From contig JAKQQP010000451.1 in NCBI GenBank assembly GCA_029564115.1, positions 1-21,028 of the forward strand: a stretch of 21,028 nt of DNA. The letters run 5' to 3'. This DNA is from Candidatus Rifleibacteriota bacterium. Lineage in GTDB: Bacteria > Riflebacteria > Ozemobacteria > Ozemobacterales > Ozemobacteraceae. Shown here in pieces: positions 8,174-16,941 of this stretch. The notes beneath the pieces were generated by a model. That model made no database searches, was not told the origin of the DNA, and was given only the letters and a program-made list of their open reading frames with translations. Position 1 is the stretch's first letter. Each line of letters opens with the position of its first letter. The position numbers and the translations under genes were made by a program.

Positions 8174-8512
8174 ATGCAATACCTTGTAAAAATAATCATC
8201 ACAACTATCCTGGTAATCGCAATCAGCGAAGCTGCAAAACGCAATCAGGCCGCCGGGGCGATACTTGCCTCGTTGCCAGTCACTTCGATAATTGCTCTGG
8301 CCTGGTTTTTTCACGAAACCAGAGATAAAATCGCCACCGCGAGTCTGGCAATCGACATTTTCTTTATGGTTGTCCCGTCTCTGGCTTTTTTCATCTTTTT
8401 TCCGCTGCTGCTGCGGCGTGATTTTTCCTTTACAGCCTCTCTGCTTTCCAGCTCGGCCTTAACAGCCGGCTGCTACTTTGCCTTCATTAAAATCGCAAAT
8501 CTGTTTCGCTGA
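8174..8512 (+). CDS. DUF3147-like small membrane protein
   Basis: A 112-aa hydrophobic protein with about four membrane segments: YLVKIIITTILVIAISE, then AAGAILASLPVTSIIALAWFF, SLAIDIFFMVVPSLAFFIFF, and SLLSSSALTAGCYFAFI. The first helix followed by AAKRNQAAGAILASLPVTS, and the pattern of charged loops, recall the DUF3147 family of small inner-membrane proteins, which has no established function. It starts the plus-strand run ending with the cyclase pair. Its TGA is directly followed by tldD's upstream ATG, and the tldD ribosome site lies just past this stop. The ATG has no visible ribosome site; see the promoter at 8137. Confidence 0.75.
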   Translation: MQYLVKIIITTILVIAISEAAKRNQAAGAILASLPVTSIIALAWFFHETRDKIATASLAIDIFFMVVPSLAFFIFFPLLLRRDFSFTASLLSSSALTAGCYFAFIKIANLFR

Positions 8513-8514
8513 AT

Positions 8515-8518
8515 GGAG
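8515..8518 (+). promoter_or_regulatory. Ribosome binding site that decides the tldD start
   Basis: GGAG lies 6 bp ahead of the ATG at 8525, whereas the in-frame ATG at 8513 has no ribosome site and includes part of this one. This favours 8525 as the true tldD start, removing four residues. Confidence 0.6.
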
Positions 8519-8524
8519 CATGCA

Positions 8525-9862
8525 ATGTATAAATTCCCGCAAGGTTTTTACGCCGATGTCCGCATCGAAAAAGTCTACCGTTCGCTGGTGAGAATCGAAA
8601 CCGGCCGACTCGAAGAAGTTAAAGAAAAAGAAGATTCAGGGGCTTTTATCAGGCTCTTCGACGGTAATCGCTGGTTTTATTCTTCGACAACCGATCTGGG
8701 AAGCATCGACGCCGAGCTCAGCGGCCTGGCGCAGCTCGGTCAACCTGACCCGGCAATCGACAAGCACCCTACAGTTCAAAGATTACAGGCAAATAAGGGT
8801 GATTTCTGCCGTTTTGCCGACTGCAACGTCAAAAATGTCGAAATCAAAGAAAAAATCAGGCTTTCAGAGTCTTTTGCCGAGCTGGTCAAAGACGACAACG
8901 AAATCAGCCACTGGTCAGTTTCTTATTCTGATGCACGGGTTATCAAGAACCTTTATTCAAGCAACGGCACGGCGCTGACTTTCGACACACAGACCGCCGG
9001 GTTGAGAGTTGGCTTCAGATTTGGCAGCGGCGCCAACGTTTTCAGCGAAACCTGGTGCAAAGCGGCAACCAGATATGACGAACTCACCAACCTTCACCAG
9101 GAGGCCTGCGAATACATCGGAAAAGCGCGGCAGTTTTTCAGATCAGCCGAAAAGATTGACGGCGGCAACTATACGGTCGTTCTTTCGCCGCTGGCAGCCG
9201 GCATATTCGCCCATGAAAGCTTTGGTCACAAGAGCGAGGCAGACTTCATGACCGGCGATGAGGGCATGAAAAAAGAATGGCAGCTTGGTAAAAGAGTTGG
9301 TTCTGAACAGCTAAGCATTATTGATGACGGAAACGTGCCGGGCAGCGGTTTTACCCCCTTCGACGATGAAGGCAACCGGGCCGAAAAAACTGTTCTGATC
9401 GATCGGGGCATTCTGCGCGGGCGACTGCACAGCGCCTCTACGGCAGCAGAACTTGAAGAAGCAGCAACCGGCAATGCCCGTTCCATAAGCTTTGAATTCG
9501 AGCCTATCGTGCGCATGACCGCGACTTACATTGCGCCCGGCAATCGCAGCAAAGACGAGCTGATCGGCGATATCGAACATGGTATTCTCATCGATACCGT
9601 AAAACACGGTTCTGGCATGTCGACATTCACCCTGGCCCCTTCGATGGCTTATCTGATTGAGAACGGCAGGATTACGAAACCGGTGAAGTTTTCGGTCATT
9701 ACCGGCAACGTCATGAAGACTCTCGATCAGATCGATGCCGTTTCGAACGAGCTTGAAATTTTGAGTTTCGTTGGCGGGGGCTGCGGCAAGATGGAGCAAT
9801 ACCCTCTGCCGGTCAGTTTTGGCGGCCCTTACGTCAGGGTCAAAGAAATAAACGTACAATAA
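8525..9862 (+). CDS. tldD: Zinc metalloprotease TldD
   Basis: TldD is the catalytic half of the TldD/TldE heterodimeric protease, which trims unfolded or leader peptides (microcin B17 maturation, CcdA turnover in E. coli). The zinc motif HExxxH is present as H230-E231-SFG-H235. The third ligand cysteine lies in the C-terminal VGGGCGKMEQYPLPVSFGGP (C420). Conserved blocks DEGNRAEKT and RGILRGRLHSASTA precede the beta-rich C-terminal half. Length (445 aa from the start chosen) is normal. The ATG at 8525 is preferred to that at 8513 because of the GGAG in front of it. tldE follows after 10 bp. Substrate is unknown: no obvious peptide-maturation or toxin-antitoxin gene lies beside the pair. Confidence 0.95.
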   Translation: MYKFPQGFYADVRIEKVYRSLVRIETGRLEEVKEKEDSGAFIRLFDGNRWFYSSTTDLGSIDAELSGLAQLGQPDPAIDKHPTVQRLQANKGDFCRFADCNVKNVEIKEKIRLSESFAELVKDDNEISHWSVSYSDARVIKNLYSSNGTALTFDTQTAGLRVGFRFGSGANVFSETWCKAATRYDELTNLHQEACEYIGKARQFFRSAEKIDGGNYTVVLSPLAAGIFAHESFGHKSEADFMTGDEGMKKEWQLGKRVGSEQLSIIDDGNVPGSGFTPFDDEGNRAEKTVLIDRGILRGRLHSASTAAELEEAATGNARSISFEFEPIVRMTATYIAPGNRSKDELIGDIEHGILIDTVKHGSGMSTFTLAPSMAYLIENGRITKPVKFSVITGNVMKTLDQIDAVSNELEILSFVGGGCGKMEQYPLPVSFGGPYVRVKEINVQ

Positions 9863-9872
9863 GGGGCCAAAA

Positions 9873-11093
9873 ATGCGAGAAAAATTGACTCAGACTGTAA
9901 AGCAGACTTCACTCAGCATAGTTCAGAACGAAATCAATGCTGTTCGCCGCAAAAACATAAGCAAAACTGGCTGCCGCGTCATCGAGAACGGCAAAATTGG
10001 CGTGGCTGGCGGCCTTGGAGCGGTAGACTGCGAAAAGCTGTTTGCCAGGGCCAGACAAGGGCTTGATTATGGCATTGAATACAACGTTGAACCAGGCGCA
10101 AACCTTCAACACCAAACCGTTCTCGATCAGTTCAAAATTTCTGACAATGAGCTGTGCGAACGCATTGGCCGCCTGCTCGGCGAGTTGAAGCGGCGCCACC
10201 CGCATTTTGCCGTCAGCAACAAGGTCAATCTCAGCAGTGTCAGGCTGCATCTCGAGAATGACCAGCAAATGCAGCTTTCGCATGCAGACACCTATTTGAG
10301 TTTGAGCTTTCTGCTGAAGAAGCAGGGTTCAACCGGAATCATGGACACCTTCTTCGGCCTGGTCGACCGAGAACTTGCTGAAGAAAAAGTTTTAGCGGCA
10401 ATCAACGAGGTCATCGACGCTTACGACAACGTTCTGCCATTGCCGGAAAAACCTCTGCCAATCATTATCAGTCAGCCCTCTCTTACCAGGCTGTTTCAGA
10501 GAGATCTTAACGGCAAGATGGTCGGCAATCGGGCTTCTTTGTTTCAGGGCCAGCTCGGGCAAAAGGTGTTTTCAGACAATTTCAGCCTCGGCATTGCCCG
10601 CGACCCCGTCGAGACATTCGGGCCGGCCTTCGACATGGAGGGCACTATTCCATCTGAAGAACTTTGCTGGCTGATCAAAGATGGCGTCATCGTCAGACCT
10701 TACACAGACAAAAAGACCGCCGCCCGCTACGGCTTCGAGAATACCGGTTGTGCCGACGGTAACTATGACAGTGTTCCGTCGCTTGGCGGGGCCAATCTCG
10801 AAATTTTGCACTCAGGCAAAACACTGGCTGAGCTGCTGGCGGGTCAGCCCGGCATTATGGTGCAAATTGCCAGCGGTGGTGATTTCACACCTGATGGCGG
10901 TTTTGCTTCACCTGTCCAGGTGGCTTTCTTAACCGATGGGCACAGGTTGCTGGGCAGAATACCAGAAATTACCATCAAGGGTTCTATATTTGACATTTTC
11001 GGCAAAGATTTTATCGGGGTAAGTTCTGATCGAATCTACGTCAACGGCAATGACAGAATGCTGGTAACCCGCTTATCGACAGCTAAACTTTGA
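9873..11093 (+). CDS. tldE: TldE/PmbA, non-catalytic partner of TldD
   Basis: A 406-aa homologue of TldD that lacks the HExxxH motif, as known TldE/PmbA proteins do; in the corresponding place it reads SQPSLTRLFQRDL. Recognisable family blocks are FSDNFSLGIARDP, AFDMEGTIPSEELCWLIKDGV, GGANLEILHSGKTLAELLAG and SGGDFTPDGGFASPVQVAFL. It closes one side of the TldD active-site cavity in the known heterodimer and is required for activity. The start is an ATG behind AAGGGG. The gene follows tldD by 10 bp, and its TGA overlaps the TTG start of the first cyclase gene, so tldDE and the cyclases may share a transcript. Confidence 0.93.
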   Translation: MREKLTQTVKQTSLSIVQNEINAVRRKNISKTGCRVIENGKIGVAGGLGAVDCEKLFARARQGLDYGIEYNVEPGANLQHQTVLDQFKISDNELCERIGRLLGELKRRHPHFAVSNKVNLSSVRLHLENDQQMQLSHADTYLSLSFLLKKQGSTGIMDTFFGLVDRELAEEKVLAAINEVIDAYDNVLPLPEKPLPIIISQPSLTRLFQRDLNGKMVGNRASLFQGQLGQKVFSDNFSLGIARDPVETFGPAFDMEGTIPSEELCWLIKDGVIVRPYTDKKTAARYGFENTGCADGNYDSVPSLGGANLEILHSGKTLAELLAGQPGIMVQIASGGDFTPDGGFASPVQVAFLTDGHRLLGRIPEITIKGSIFDIFGKDFIGVSSDRIYVNGNDRMLVTRLSTAKL

Positions 11094-14023
11094 AACCCGG
11101 AAGCAGCAAAAAGCGGCTGACATTTTTTTTGGTCGGTCTCATAGTCCTGGCCGGGCCGCTGTGGTTCTTCAACAATCTCTTCACGTCGGCCATAGAGAGA
11201 GCCAGAGAATCGGCCTATGGGCTACTGCGCGAAGAAATACTGCAGGCCGCTGAAGACGTGCGAAACCGCATGCGGCCGGTCAATTACGTTGCCGATATCA
11301 TCAAAGAAATCCATCGCGAGATTCTGCCGGAAATCACTCCTGACATCATCAAAATGTTGCCTGACGCCGATTTTGGCAAAGAGCAGTTTTCGCGAGAATT
11401 GCCAGCAAGGTTTCTGACGGCGATGCGGCAGCGTGGGCTTGATGCAATTCAGATTATCGTGAATCCGCCGGCATTTTCTGGCGTATATTATTGGAACTGC
11501 GATGAACTCAAGAGACAATGCGCTGGCGACGAAGACGCTTTAGCGCAGACATTGACAGTCAATCATTGCTATCACGCAGCGGAGCTCTACCGGCAGCAAT
11601 ATCAAAAAATCTGGAAAACGCCGGAAATAAATCCTGGCTTTCTGCTCTGGGCAGGGTCAGGAAGCAGATATGATAACGCATACACCTATTTGAGCAGATT
11701 TTCGCAGATAATACCAGAACATGACCGTGGTAAAGAGTATTTTACCGACTATTTCGGCCAGCAGTCGATTTATCTGTATTCTTATTACTGTATCAGCAAA
11801 GTTAATATTCACGGGGCTTACAGTGTTTTTGTACCCCAAAGCGGCGTTTCTCCGGGGCAGATTGTTAAACGGGCTCTGCGTCAAAAACCCGAAAATATCG
11901 ATATCGAGCTGGTAGAAGCTTCAGAGCGTCAGGAAGGCTTTGCCGAAACATCTGACGGCCTGAGCTATATGACTTTACCGCCATCAGAATACTGGAGCCA
12001 ACTGTTTTTCTGGAAAACCGCCGGAAACACAACAGAAGAGAACAGCCAGAAAAGGTATTTAAAGCTTTCTGGCAAACTGCCTGAACATATTGTCAGACTG
12101 AGGAAGTATTACCGTTTATTTGCGCCACTGGCAATTCTGAGCATGTTCTTTTATGCTGCCCTCGCCTTCAGGTTCTCTTACAAGGGTTTCGACCTGAAAA
12201 TGTCACTCAAATTGAAGCTTGCCGGAATTTTGGGGTTGATAATCTGTTTGCCGGTCATCGGCAGCGGTATTCTGATTTTTCTGGCGCTGAGCGGCTCAAA
12301 CAGAGTATTGGAAAACCACCTGCTCGAAAAAGCCGTTAACGAAGTGAATAAAATGGCAATAATCAACCAGGAAAACCTTCTCGGGCAGATGCTCGCGGTT
12401 CTTGAAGCCAAACGCCGTCTGGAGGCTGCAGATAAAAACGGCCACAATCTCAAATCACTGTTCAGTGATCAGAAAGATGGCTTTCAGTGGTACAAGAGCC
12501 ACAGCAGCTCAATCAACATCTGCTATGACAGGGGCGAAAACCTGCAATATGACACGTCTCTGGATATTGTAAACCCAAATCGTCTGATACAAAGCCTGCT
12601 GAGCAAATACATTGAATCTCTCGGCCTGACGAAAGTTAAATTGAACCAGCCTGGAGGGCATCTGGCGAGAACGATGACTCTCGGCATCATGGAAAACTAC
12701 ATTACTCCCAAAATGGAAGAAGCCTGGATGATTCATGAAAGCACAATTCAGCGGGAAATATCTCACTCTAGCGATACCAGCCGGGCGGCTATTTTTATCG
12801 TGAGAAATAGTAACAATGATTACCAGATCGTCTATCACAGGGTATCCAACAGTCACGAGCGCGGTTATAACTATCTGTCATGGTTCAACGAAAATCAGCC
12901 TTCATGGTTCAGAAAGCCGGGAAAATATGGAGACGTATTGCTTGGTATCAATCTGAGACGCTATGACAACCTCTTCATGTTTGCCTGGCCGACAGATGCT
13001 CTGCTGTCAGAAGAGATGCGAAAGCTTTTTGAAAAAGCCACCAGTGCTAAAAACATGGGGCACCAGATAGATAGAGAAGCCGGAAGCGTTACCGCCAGGG
13101 TCTGGCGCTGGAAAGAGGGCGAAGCCGCCATCATAGCCGCGTTATGTCATAGTCGTGGAAGCGGCATTGCAGGCTTTGTATTGTCGATGCTGCTGCCCAT
13201 GCTGACCGGCTACGCAATTCTGCTGCTTTTTTTCATAACCTCGATTATTTCTGAATTTATTTCGCAGCCGGTAAAAATAATTAAAAGCGGCGTCGATTGC
13301 CTGAAAAACGAGCGCTATGGCACGCTCATTGCGGCCTTTTCCGATGATGAATTCAAGCATATGACCAATGCTTTCAATGAAATGTCGAATGCTCTCAAAC
13401 AAAGAGAAATGATCAAAAGGTATGTCTCTGGCAGACTCGTCGAAGAAGTTCAGACAAGCACCAACAAGCAGAACACAGATTCAGAGCGGTTAGAAAAAGT
13501 CTCTGTTCTTGCCTCGGATATCCGAAACTTCACTTCTACCAGCGAAAAGTATTCGCCGGCAGAAATTGTCGAAATGCTGAATTCATATTTTACTCTGATG
13601 GAAGAAGCTGTCAGGGAAAACGGCGGAATAATCGACAAATACATAGGAGACGCAATACAAGCCGTTTTTTATAATGACAACCACCAGGAATGCTCTGCTG
13701 TGCGTGCTTGCCGGGCGGCAGTCACCATGCGTCACTATCTGAATACTTTCAACCAGAACCGCAGACAGGCCGGTCTGTTTACCATCGAAAACGGGATAGG
13801 CATCGATACCGGCATGGTTATTTCGTGCAGTATCGGCAGTGAAGATGGGCGAAAAGATTTTACGGTCATCGGCAAAACCATAGAGTTTGCAGCACAGCTG
13901 GAATCGCTTACAGTCGGCTGTCAGAGCAAAATACTGATAAGCACGGCTACTCTGCAGGATTTGCAGCAGAGTTACAAAACACAGAACTTTGACGAAAATG
14001 CTGTTGAGCTTTTATATGAATGA
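11090..14023 (+). CDS. Membrane receptor with class III cyclase domain, C1-like half (metal-binding side)
   Basis: A 977-aa protein with four predicted membrane segments (about 10-30, 341-362, 377-400, 692-722). These place two extracytoplasmic domains of about 300 residues each outside, both without motifs I recognise. A HAMP-like linker (about 723-790) joins to a class III adenylate/guanylate cyclase domain (about 803-977). The two metal-binding aspartates are kept: D810 in LASDIRNFT and D854 in DKYIGD. The transition-state pair is lost: the usual NxxxR reads E932FAAQ936. The C-terminal KGK segment carrying a phosphate-binding lysine is absent (the protein ends ENAVELLYE). K850 and the DFTVIG block are present. 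A homodimer should therefore be inactive, and the next gene carries the missing residues. The start is TTG overlapping the tldE stop, and no better start precedes the first membrane segment. Confidence 0.9.
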   Translation: MKPGSSKKRLTFFLVGLIVLAGPLWFFNNLFTSAIERARESAYGLLREEILQAAEDVRNRMRPVNYVADIIKEIHREILPEITPDIIKMLPDADFGKEQFSRELPARFLTAMRQRGLDAIQIIVNPPAFSGVYYWNCDELKRQCAGDEDALAQTLTVNHCYHAAELYRQQYQKIWKTPEINPGFLLWAGSGSRYDNAYTYLSRFSQIIPEHDRGKEYFTDYFGQQSIYLYSYYCISKVNIHGAYSVFVPQSGVSPGQIVKRALRQKPENIDIELVEASERQEGFAETSDGLSYMTLPPSEYWSQLFFWKTAGNTTEENSQKRYLKLSGKLPEHIVRLRKYYRLFAPLAILSMFFYAALAFRFSYKGFDLKMSLKLKLAGILGLIICLPVIGSGILIFLALSGSNRVLENHLLEKAVNEVNKMAIINQENLLGQMLAVLEAKRRLEAADKNGHNLKSLFSDQKDGFQWYKSHSSSINICYDRGENLQYDTSLDIVNPNRLIQSLLSKYIESLGLTKVKLNQPGGHLARTMTLGIMENYITPKMEEAWMIHESTIQREISHSSDTSRAAIFIVRNSNNDYQIVYHRVSNSHERGYNYLSWFNENQPSWFRKPGKYGDVLLGINLRRYDNLFMFAWPTDALLSEEMRKLFEKATSAKNMGHQIDREAGSVTARVWRWKEGEAAIIAALCHSRGSGIAGFVLSMLLPMLTGYAILLLFFITSIISEFISQPVKIIKSGVDCLKNERYGTLIAAFSDDEFKHMTNAFNEMSNALKQREMIKRYVSGRLVEEVQTSTNKQNTDSERLEKVSVLASDIRNFTSTSEKYSPAEIVEMLNSYFTLMEEAVRENGGIIDKYIGDAIQAVFYNDNHQECSAVRACRAAVTMRHYLNTFNQNRRQAGLFTIENGIGIDTGMVISCSIGSEDGRKDFTVIGKTIEFAAQLESLTVGCQSKILISTATLQDLQQSYKTQNFDENAVELLYE

Positions 14024-16916
14024 ATCTTCGCTCTCATACATACGAAAAAAGCTTGAATTAAACGGAAGCAGCGTATTTCTTGCCTGGTTTTTTCTTGTGG
14101 TATTGCCGTTCATGGCAGCATTTATCGGGCTGGATCACTTTTTGTCGGAATACTCCATCTTTTCTGAATCTTCAAGCATTTCTGAAGCCATAAACGAAAT
14201 CGAAAACTACAAAAACGCCCAGGTTGTCGAAAATTTTCTGACGATGCGATTACCAGAGCTTGCACAGCTGCAACCAGACAGCGGGCAGCAAAAGCATGAA
14301 AAACTAAAAAGGGCAATCGACTCCATTCTTGGTGGGCAAAGCATTCTCTGTATATTTTTCAACCAGGACCAAAGTCAGCTCAAATCTATCGTAAGTCGCC
14401 CAAAAGACCTGAATATTGGCAACCTTCCGCCGGCGGCAATTTTTCGCAGACAAATAGAGATGCTCAGCAAAAAGCCGGCAGGAATCGAACAAACTTTTGA
14501 ACAAATGCAATATGATGAGAAAACGAAGGCCGTCAATGCCCGTCAGCTGCAACAGATATTCAAGACGTTGACTCCTGTCTCTCTGCGGTCAGAACGAGTA
14601 GTCAAAAATATATCTGCTCGCTATGACAGCGATTTGTATTTTCTTTTCTGCGAGTTCAATACCCCTGTACCGCAAACAGCTGGGTTTCTTGCAGTAATAA
14701 GAGGCAAAGAGATCTCTGGAGATTTCATTCTGCAAAGTTTAAAAAAAGAATTTCCGCTCTGCAGAACAGTTTTTCGCCCCAAAAGTGTTTTTGCGCAATC
14801 GTCTCTGCCCGCCGGCCTGCTGAGCGGAGTAGAGAGACATGAAGATCGTCTGTTGATAACGGCTCCGGCAGATCAGAGATTTATGCGCCACATGCTTCAC
14901 GGTGGTGGTATACAACTGCAAAACAAAGCGGCCGAATTCAACCTGCCATTCATTCAATATCATCTGCCACTGACAAGAATGCACCATTCGCTGGAAACGC
15001 TGAAAAAGCCCTTCAGATGGCTCGCCGGCCTGGTCACACTGCTGTCAGGTTTTTTATGCGTTAGAGCTGTTATGAGCGGCATGAATCTTAAAAGCAGCTT
15101 TAAAAAGCGTATTCTCACCACAACCGGTCTGGCGGCTATTCTTCCCTTCATCTTTTTTACGGTCAGCCTTTATCTGCATCAGCAATACGATGAGTTTCTT
15201 CAGCGAATCAACCTTATTCAGCACATCAGCACCAAAATAGCGTTGATAAACAACGAAATAGATCAATATTTTGCAAAGCTGGAAGGGGAAATGTCGATTT
15301 ATCTGCAGCGGCTCGAAAAAATCAATCTCGATGACCAGGCGATGGTCGACAAAATTTTTACCGAGATCGGAGAAGAAATACCTGTTGCCAGAATCAGTGT
15401 TCAGACAGTCAACGGCAATATTCAAAAGAATTACCCGGCACGACGCTCAAGCACTCTGCAAAACGACGCCACCGGCCTCATTGAAAAATTTCTGCCTATG
15501 CACAGCCTCTTGCTTCTCAGAGAAACAGGGCCACTGGATCGCAAGCCCAAAGACATTCTGCAAGTGCCCGGACAACAGATAAAAGTTGCCTTTATTGGCA
15601 GTTCTCTTGTTTCGAATGGTTCGTTCATCAGGGTTGACCAGAACGAGTTTCCGATCTGGATTACCTATTCAAAAATCCAGGACGGCAAATCTGCCAGAAA
15701 CCAGGTAACGGCCATACTCAGCTGCCGAATTGAACCGCCGCCTTTTATCAAAGCCTTTTTCAACCAGAGCCAGATGGCAAAGAATAATTACGAAGAAGTC
15801 TACGGGGCTTATCGGATCAAATATGGCTTTTTCCCGGTAGAACAGTCAGGTTCAGGCAAGATCTGGAACGGCAGTGGGCATATTGATGACCCTGATCTGC
15901 AAATGATTGACAGCCAGTCACAAACCACTACTTCCATCAAAAAAACTGCAACTGGCGAAAAAGTATCGATCAGCAAAATAAATCCGAATGTTCCGCACAA
16001 AGCCGTTGCCTGTGCCGTTTCCGAGAAAAAAATTCCAGCTCTCAACACCACTGTGGCAGTCATCATCGGTTGCCTGGTTTATCTGACGCTGGTATTGGTC
16101 GTCGTAAACGGTCTGCTCGACATGTTTTTCGTCAAGCCCGTCAGCTCTATAGCAGCGACTGCCGAACAGATCGCCCGCGGCAAAGACCTCTGGGATCTGC
16201 ATATTGGCAGCGGCGACGAACTGGAAAGGCTGAACAAAAGCTTTCAGGCCATGGTCAAGGGGCTGCAGGAAAGAAACATGCTTAAAAACTACGTTTCAGC
16301 TGACGCCTACGAAGATCTGGCAGCCAGCTCCACAGCGAAACTGGCGCCAGGTGGTGAATACCGTGAAGCCACGATCGTTTTCGCAGCAATAAAAAATTAC
16401 GAGAATTTAACTGTCAACCAGTCGCCAGCACAGGCAGTTGCTTGCCTCAGCAGGTTCATGACTATCTGTGACCGTCTGGTCAAAGAAAATTCCGGCAGTT
16501 TTGACAAAATTATGGGCAATACTCTCATGCTCGTCTTCAGAGAAAGCGAGGGAGAAAAAGAATCTCACGCCCTCAGAGCCGCACGTACAGCTCTCAAACT
16601 ATCTCAAGAAACCAGTCAGACACTCTCAGACGGAATTCTGGCGGGAATATCTTCAGGCACAGTTATCTCTGGCAAAATTGGTTCTTACACCGGAAAGCTT
16701 GATTTCACCGTCATCGGCAGCCCGGTCAACCTTGCCGCGAGGTTAAAAACAGAGGCCGTCGACAGCAGCACCGGCATAATCATTTCAGGGTCAACCATGC
16801 GGCTGTTAAAGGGCAGAGGCCGTGTTAACTTTCTGCGAAGATGCTCTTTAAAAGGCAAAGCTCGTGAATATAATATTTACGAGCTTTGCGAATTGCGCGA
16901 AAATCAGAGTTCTTAG
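14016..16916 (+). CDS. Membrane receptor with class III cyclase-like domain, C2-like half (Asn/Arg side)
   Basis: Paralogue of the upstream gene with the same plan: membrane segments near 19-38, 332-354, 365-389 and 679-706, two extracytoplasmic domains, a HAMP-like linker (707-765) and a cyclase fold (about 782-966). Here both metal-binding aspartates are replaced: A791 in VFAAIKNY and N835 in DKIMGN. The transition-state residues N905 and R909 (VNLAAR), K831, the DFTVIG threonine (T898) and the terminal SLKGKAREYNIYEL lysines are all kept. This is the reverse of the lesions in the upstream protein. The ATG at 14016 overlaps the preceding stop (ATGAATGA) and is preferred; in-frame TTG 13989 and ATG 13998 would add up to nine residues. 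A strong hairpin lies in its last codons (16855-16889). Expected partner: the upstream gene product. Confidence 0.9.
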   Translation: MNESSLSYIRKKLELNGSSVFLAWFFLVVLPFMAAFIGLDHFLSEYSIFSESSSISEAINEIENYKNAQVVENFLTMRLPELAQLQPDSGQQKHEKLKRAIDSILGGQSILCIFFNQDQSQLKSIVSRPKDLNIGNLPPAAIFRRQIEMLSKKPAGIEQTFEQMQYDEKTKAVNARQLQQIFKTLTPVSLRSERVVKNISARYDSDLYFLFCEFNTPVPQTAGFLAVIRGKEISGDFILQSLKKEFPLCRTVFRPKSVFAQSSLPAGLLSGVERHEDRLLITAPADQRFMRHMLHGGGIQLQNKAAEFNLPFIQYHLPLTRMHHSLETLKKPFRWLAGLVTLLSGFLCVRAVMSGMNLKSSFKKRILTTTGLAAILPFIFFTVSLYLHQQYDEFLQRINLIQHISTKIALINNEIDQYFAKLEGEMSIYLQRLEKINLDDQAMVDKIFTEIGEEIPVARISVQTVNGNIQKNYPARRSSTLQNDATGLIEKFLPMHSLLLLRETGPLDRKPKDILQVPGQQIKVAFIGSSLVSNGSFIRVDQNEFPIWITYSKIQDGKSARNQVTAILSCRIEPPPFIKAFFNQSQMAKNNYEEVYGAYRIKYGFFPVEQSGSGKIWNGSGHIDDPDLQMIDSQSQTTTSIKKTATGEKVSISKINPNVPHKAVACAVSEKKIPALNTTVAVIIGCLVYLTLVLVVVNGLLDMFFVKPVSSIAATAEQIARGKDLWDLHIGSGDELERLNKSFQAMVKGLQERNMLKNYVSADAYEDLAASSTAKLAPGGEYREATIVFAAIKNYENLTVNQSPAQAVACLSRFMTICDRLVKENSGSFDKIMGNTLMLVFRESEGEKESHALRAARTALKLSQETSQTLSDGILAGISSGTVISGKIGSYTGKLDFTVIGSPVNLAARLKTEAVDSSTGIIISGSTMRLLKGRGRVNFLRRCSLKGKAREYNIYELCELRENQSS
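16855..16889. repeat. Perfect 11-bp inverted repeat (hairpin) inside the 3' end of the second cyclase gene
   Basis: GCAAAGCTCGT at 16855-16865 pairs exactly with ACGAGCTTTGC at 16879-16889. The 13 bases between them are themselves nearly self-complementary (AATAT A ATATT flanked by a G-T wobble), so the stem can extend to about 17 pairs. It ends 27 bp before the stop codon and 52 bp before the convergent stop at 16942. No run of T follows, so it is not a classical intrinsic terminator. It may still slow or protect transcripts at this convergent junction, whose 25-bp gap holds no other hairpin. Confidence 0.6.
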
Positions 16917-16941
16917 AAGACTCTAGACTGGTAAGCCGGCG

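Noticed and set aside
13989..14015. Longer start (TTG 13989 or ATG 13998) for the second cyclase
   Set aside because: The ATG at 14016 gives the ATGA-type overlap with the preceding stop and leaves the first membrane segment intact; the extra residues are not needed. The evidence is moderate only.
13499..14023. The first cyclase as an ordinary homodimeric adenylate cyclase
   Set aside because: The transition-state Asn and Arg are replaced by Glu and Gln and the KGK lysine is missing, so both sites of a homodimer would be incomplete.
16917..16941. Intrinsic terminator in the convergent gap
   Set aside because: Only a weak, mismatched stem (GAGT...ACTC) can be drawn and no T-run follows.
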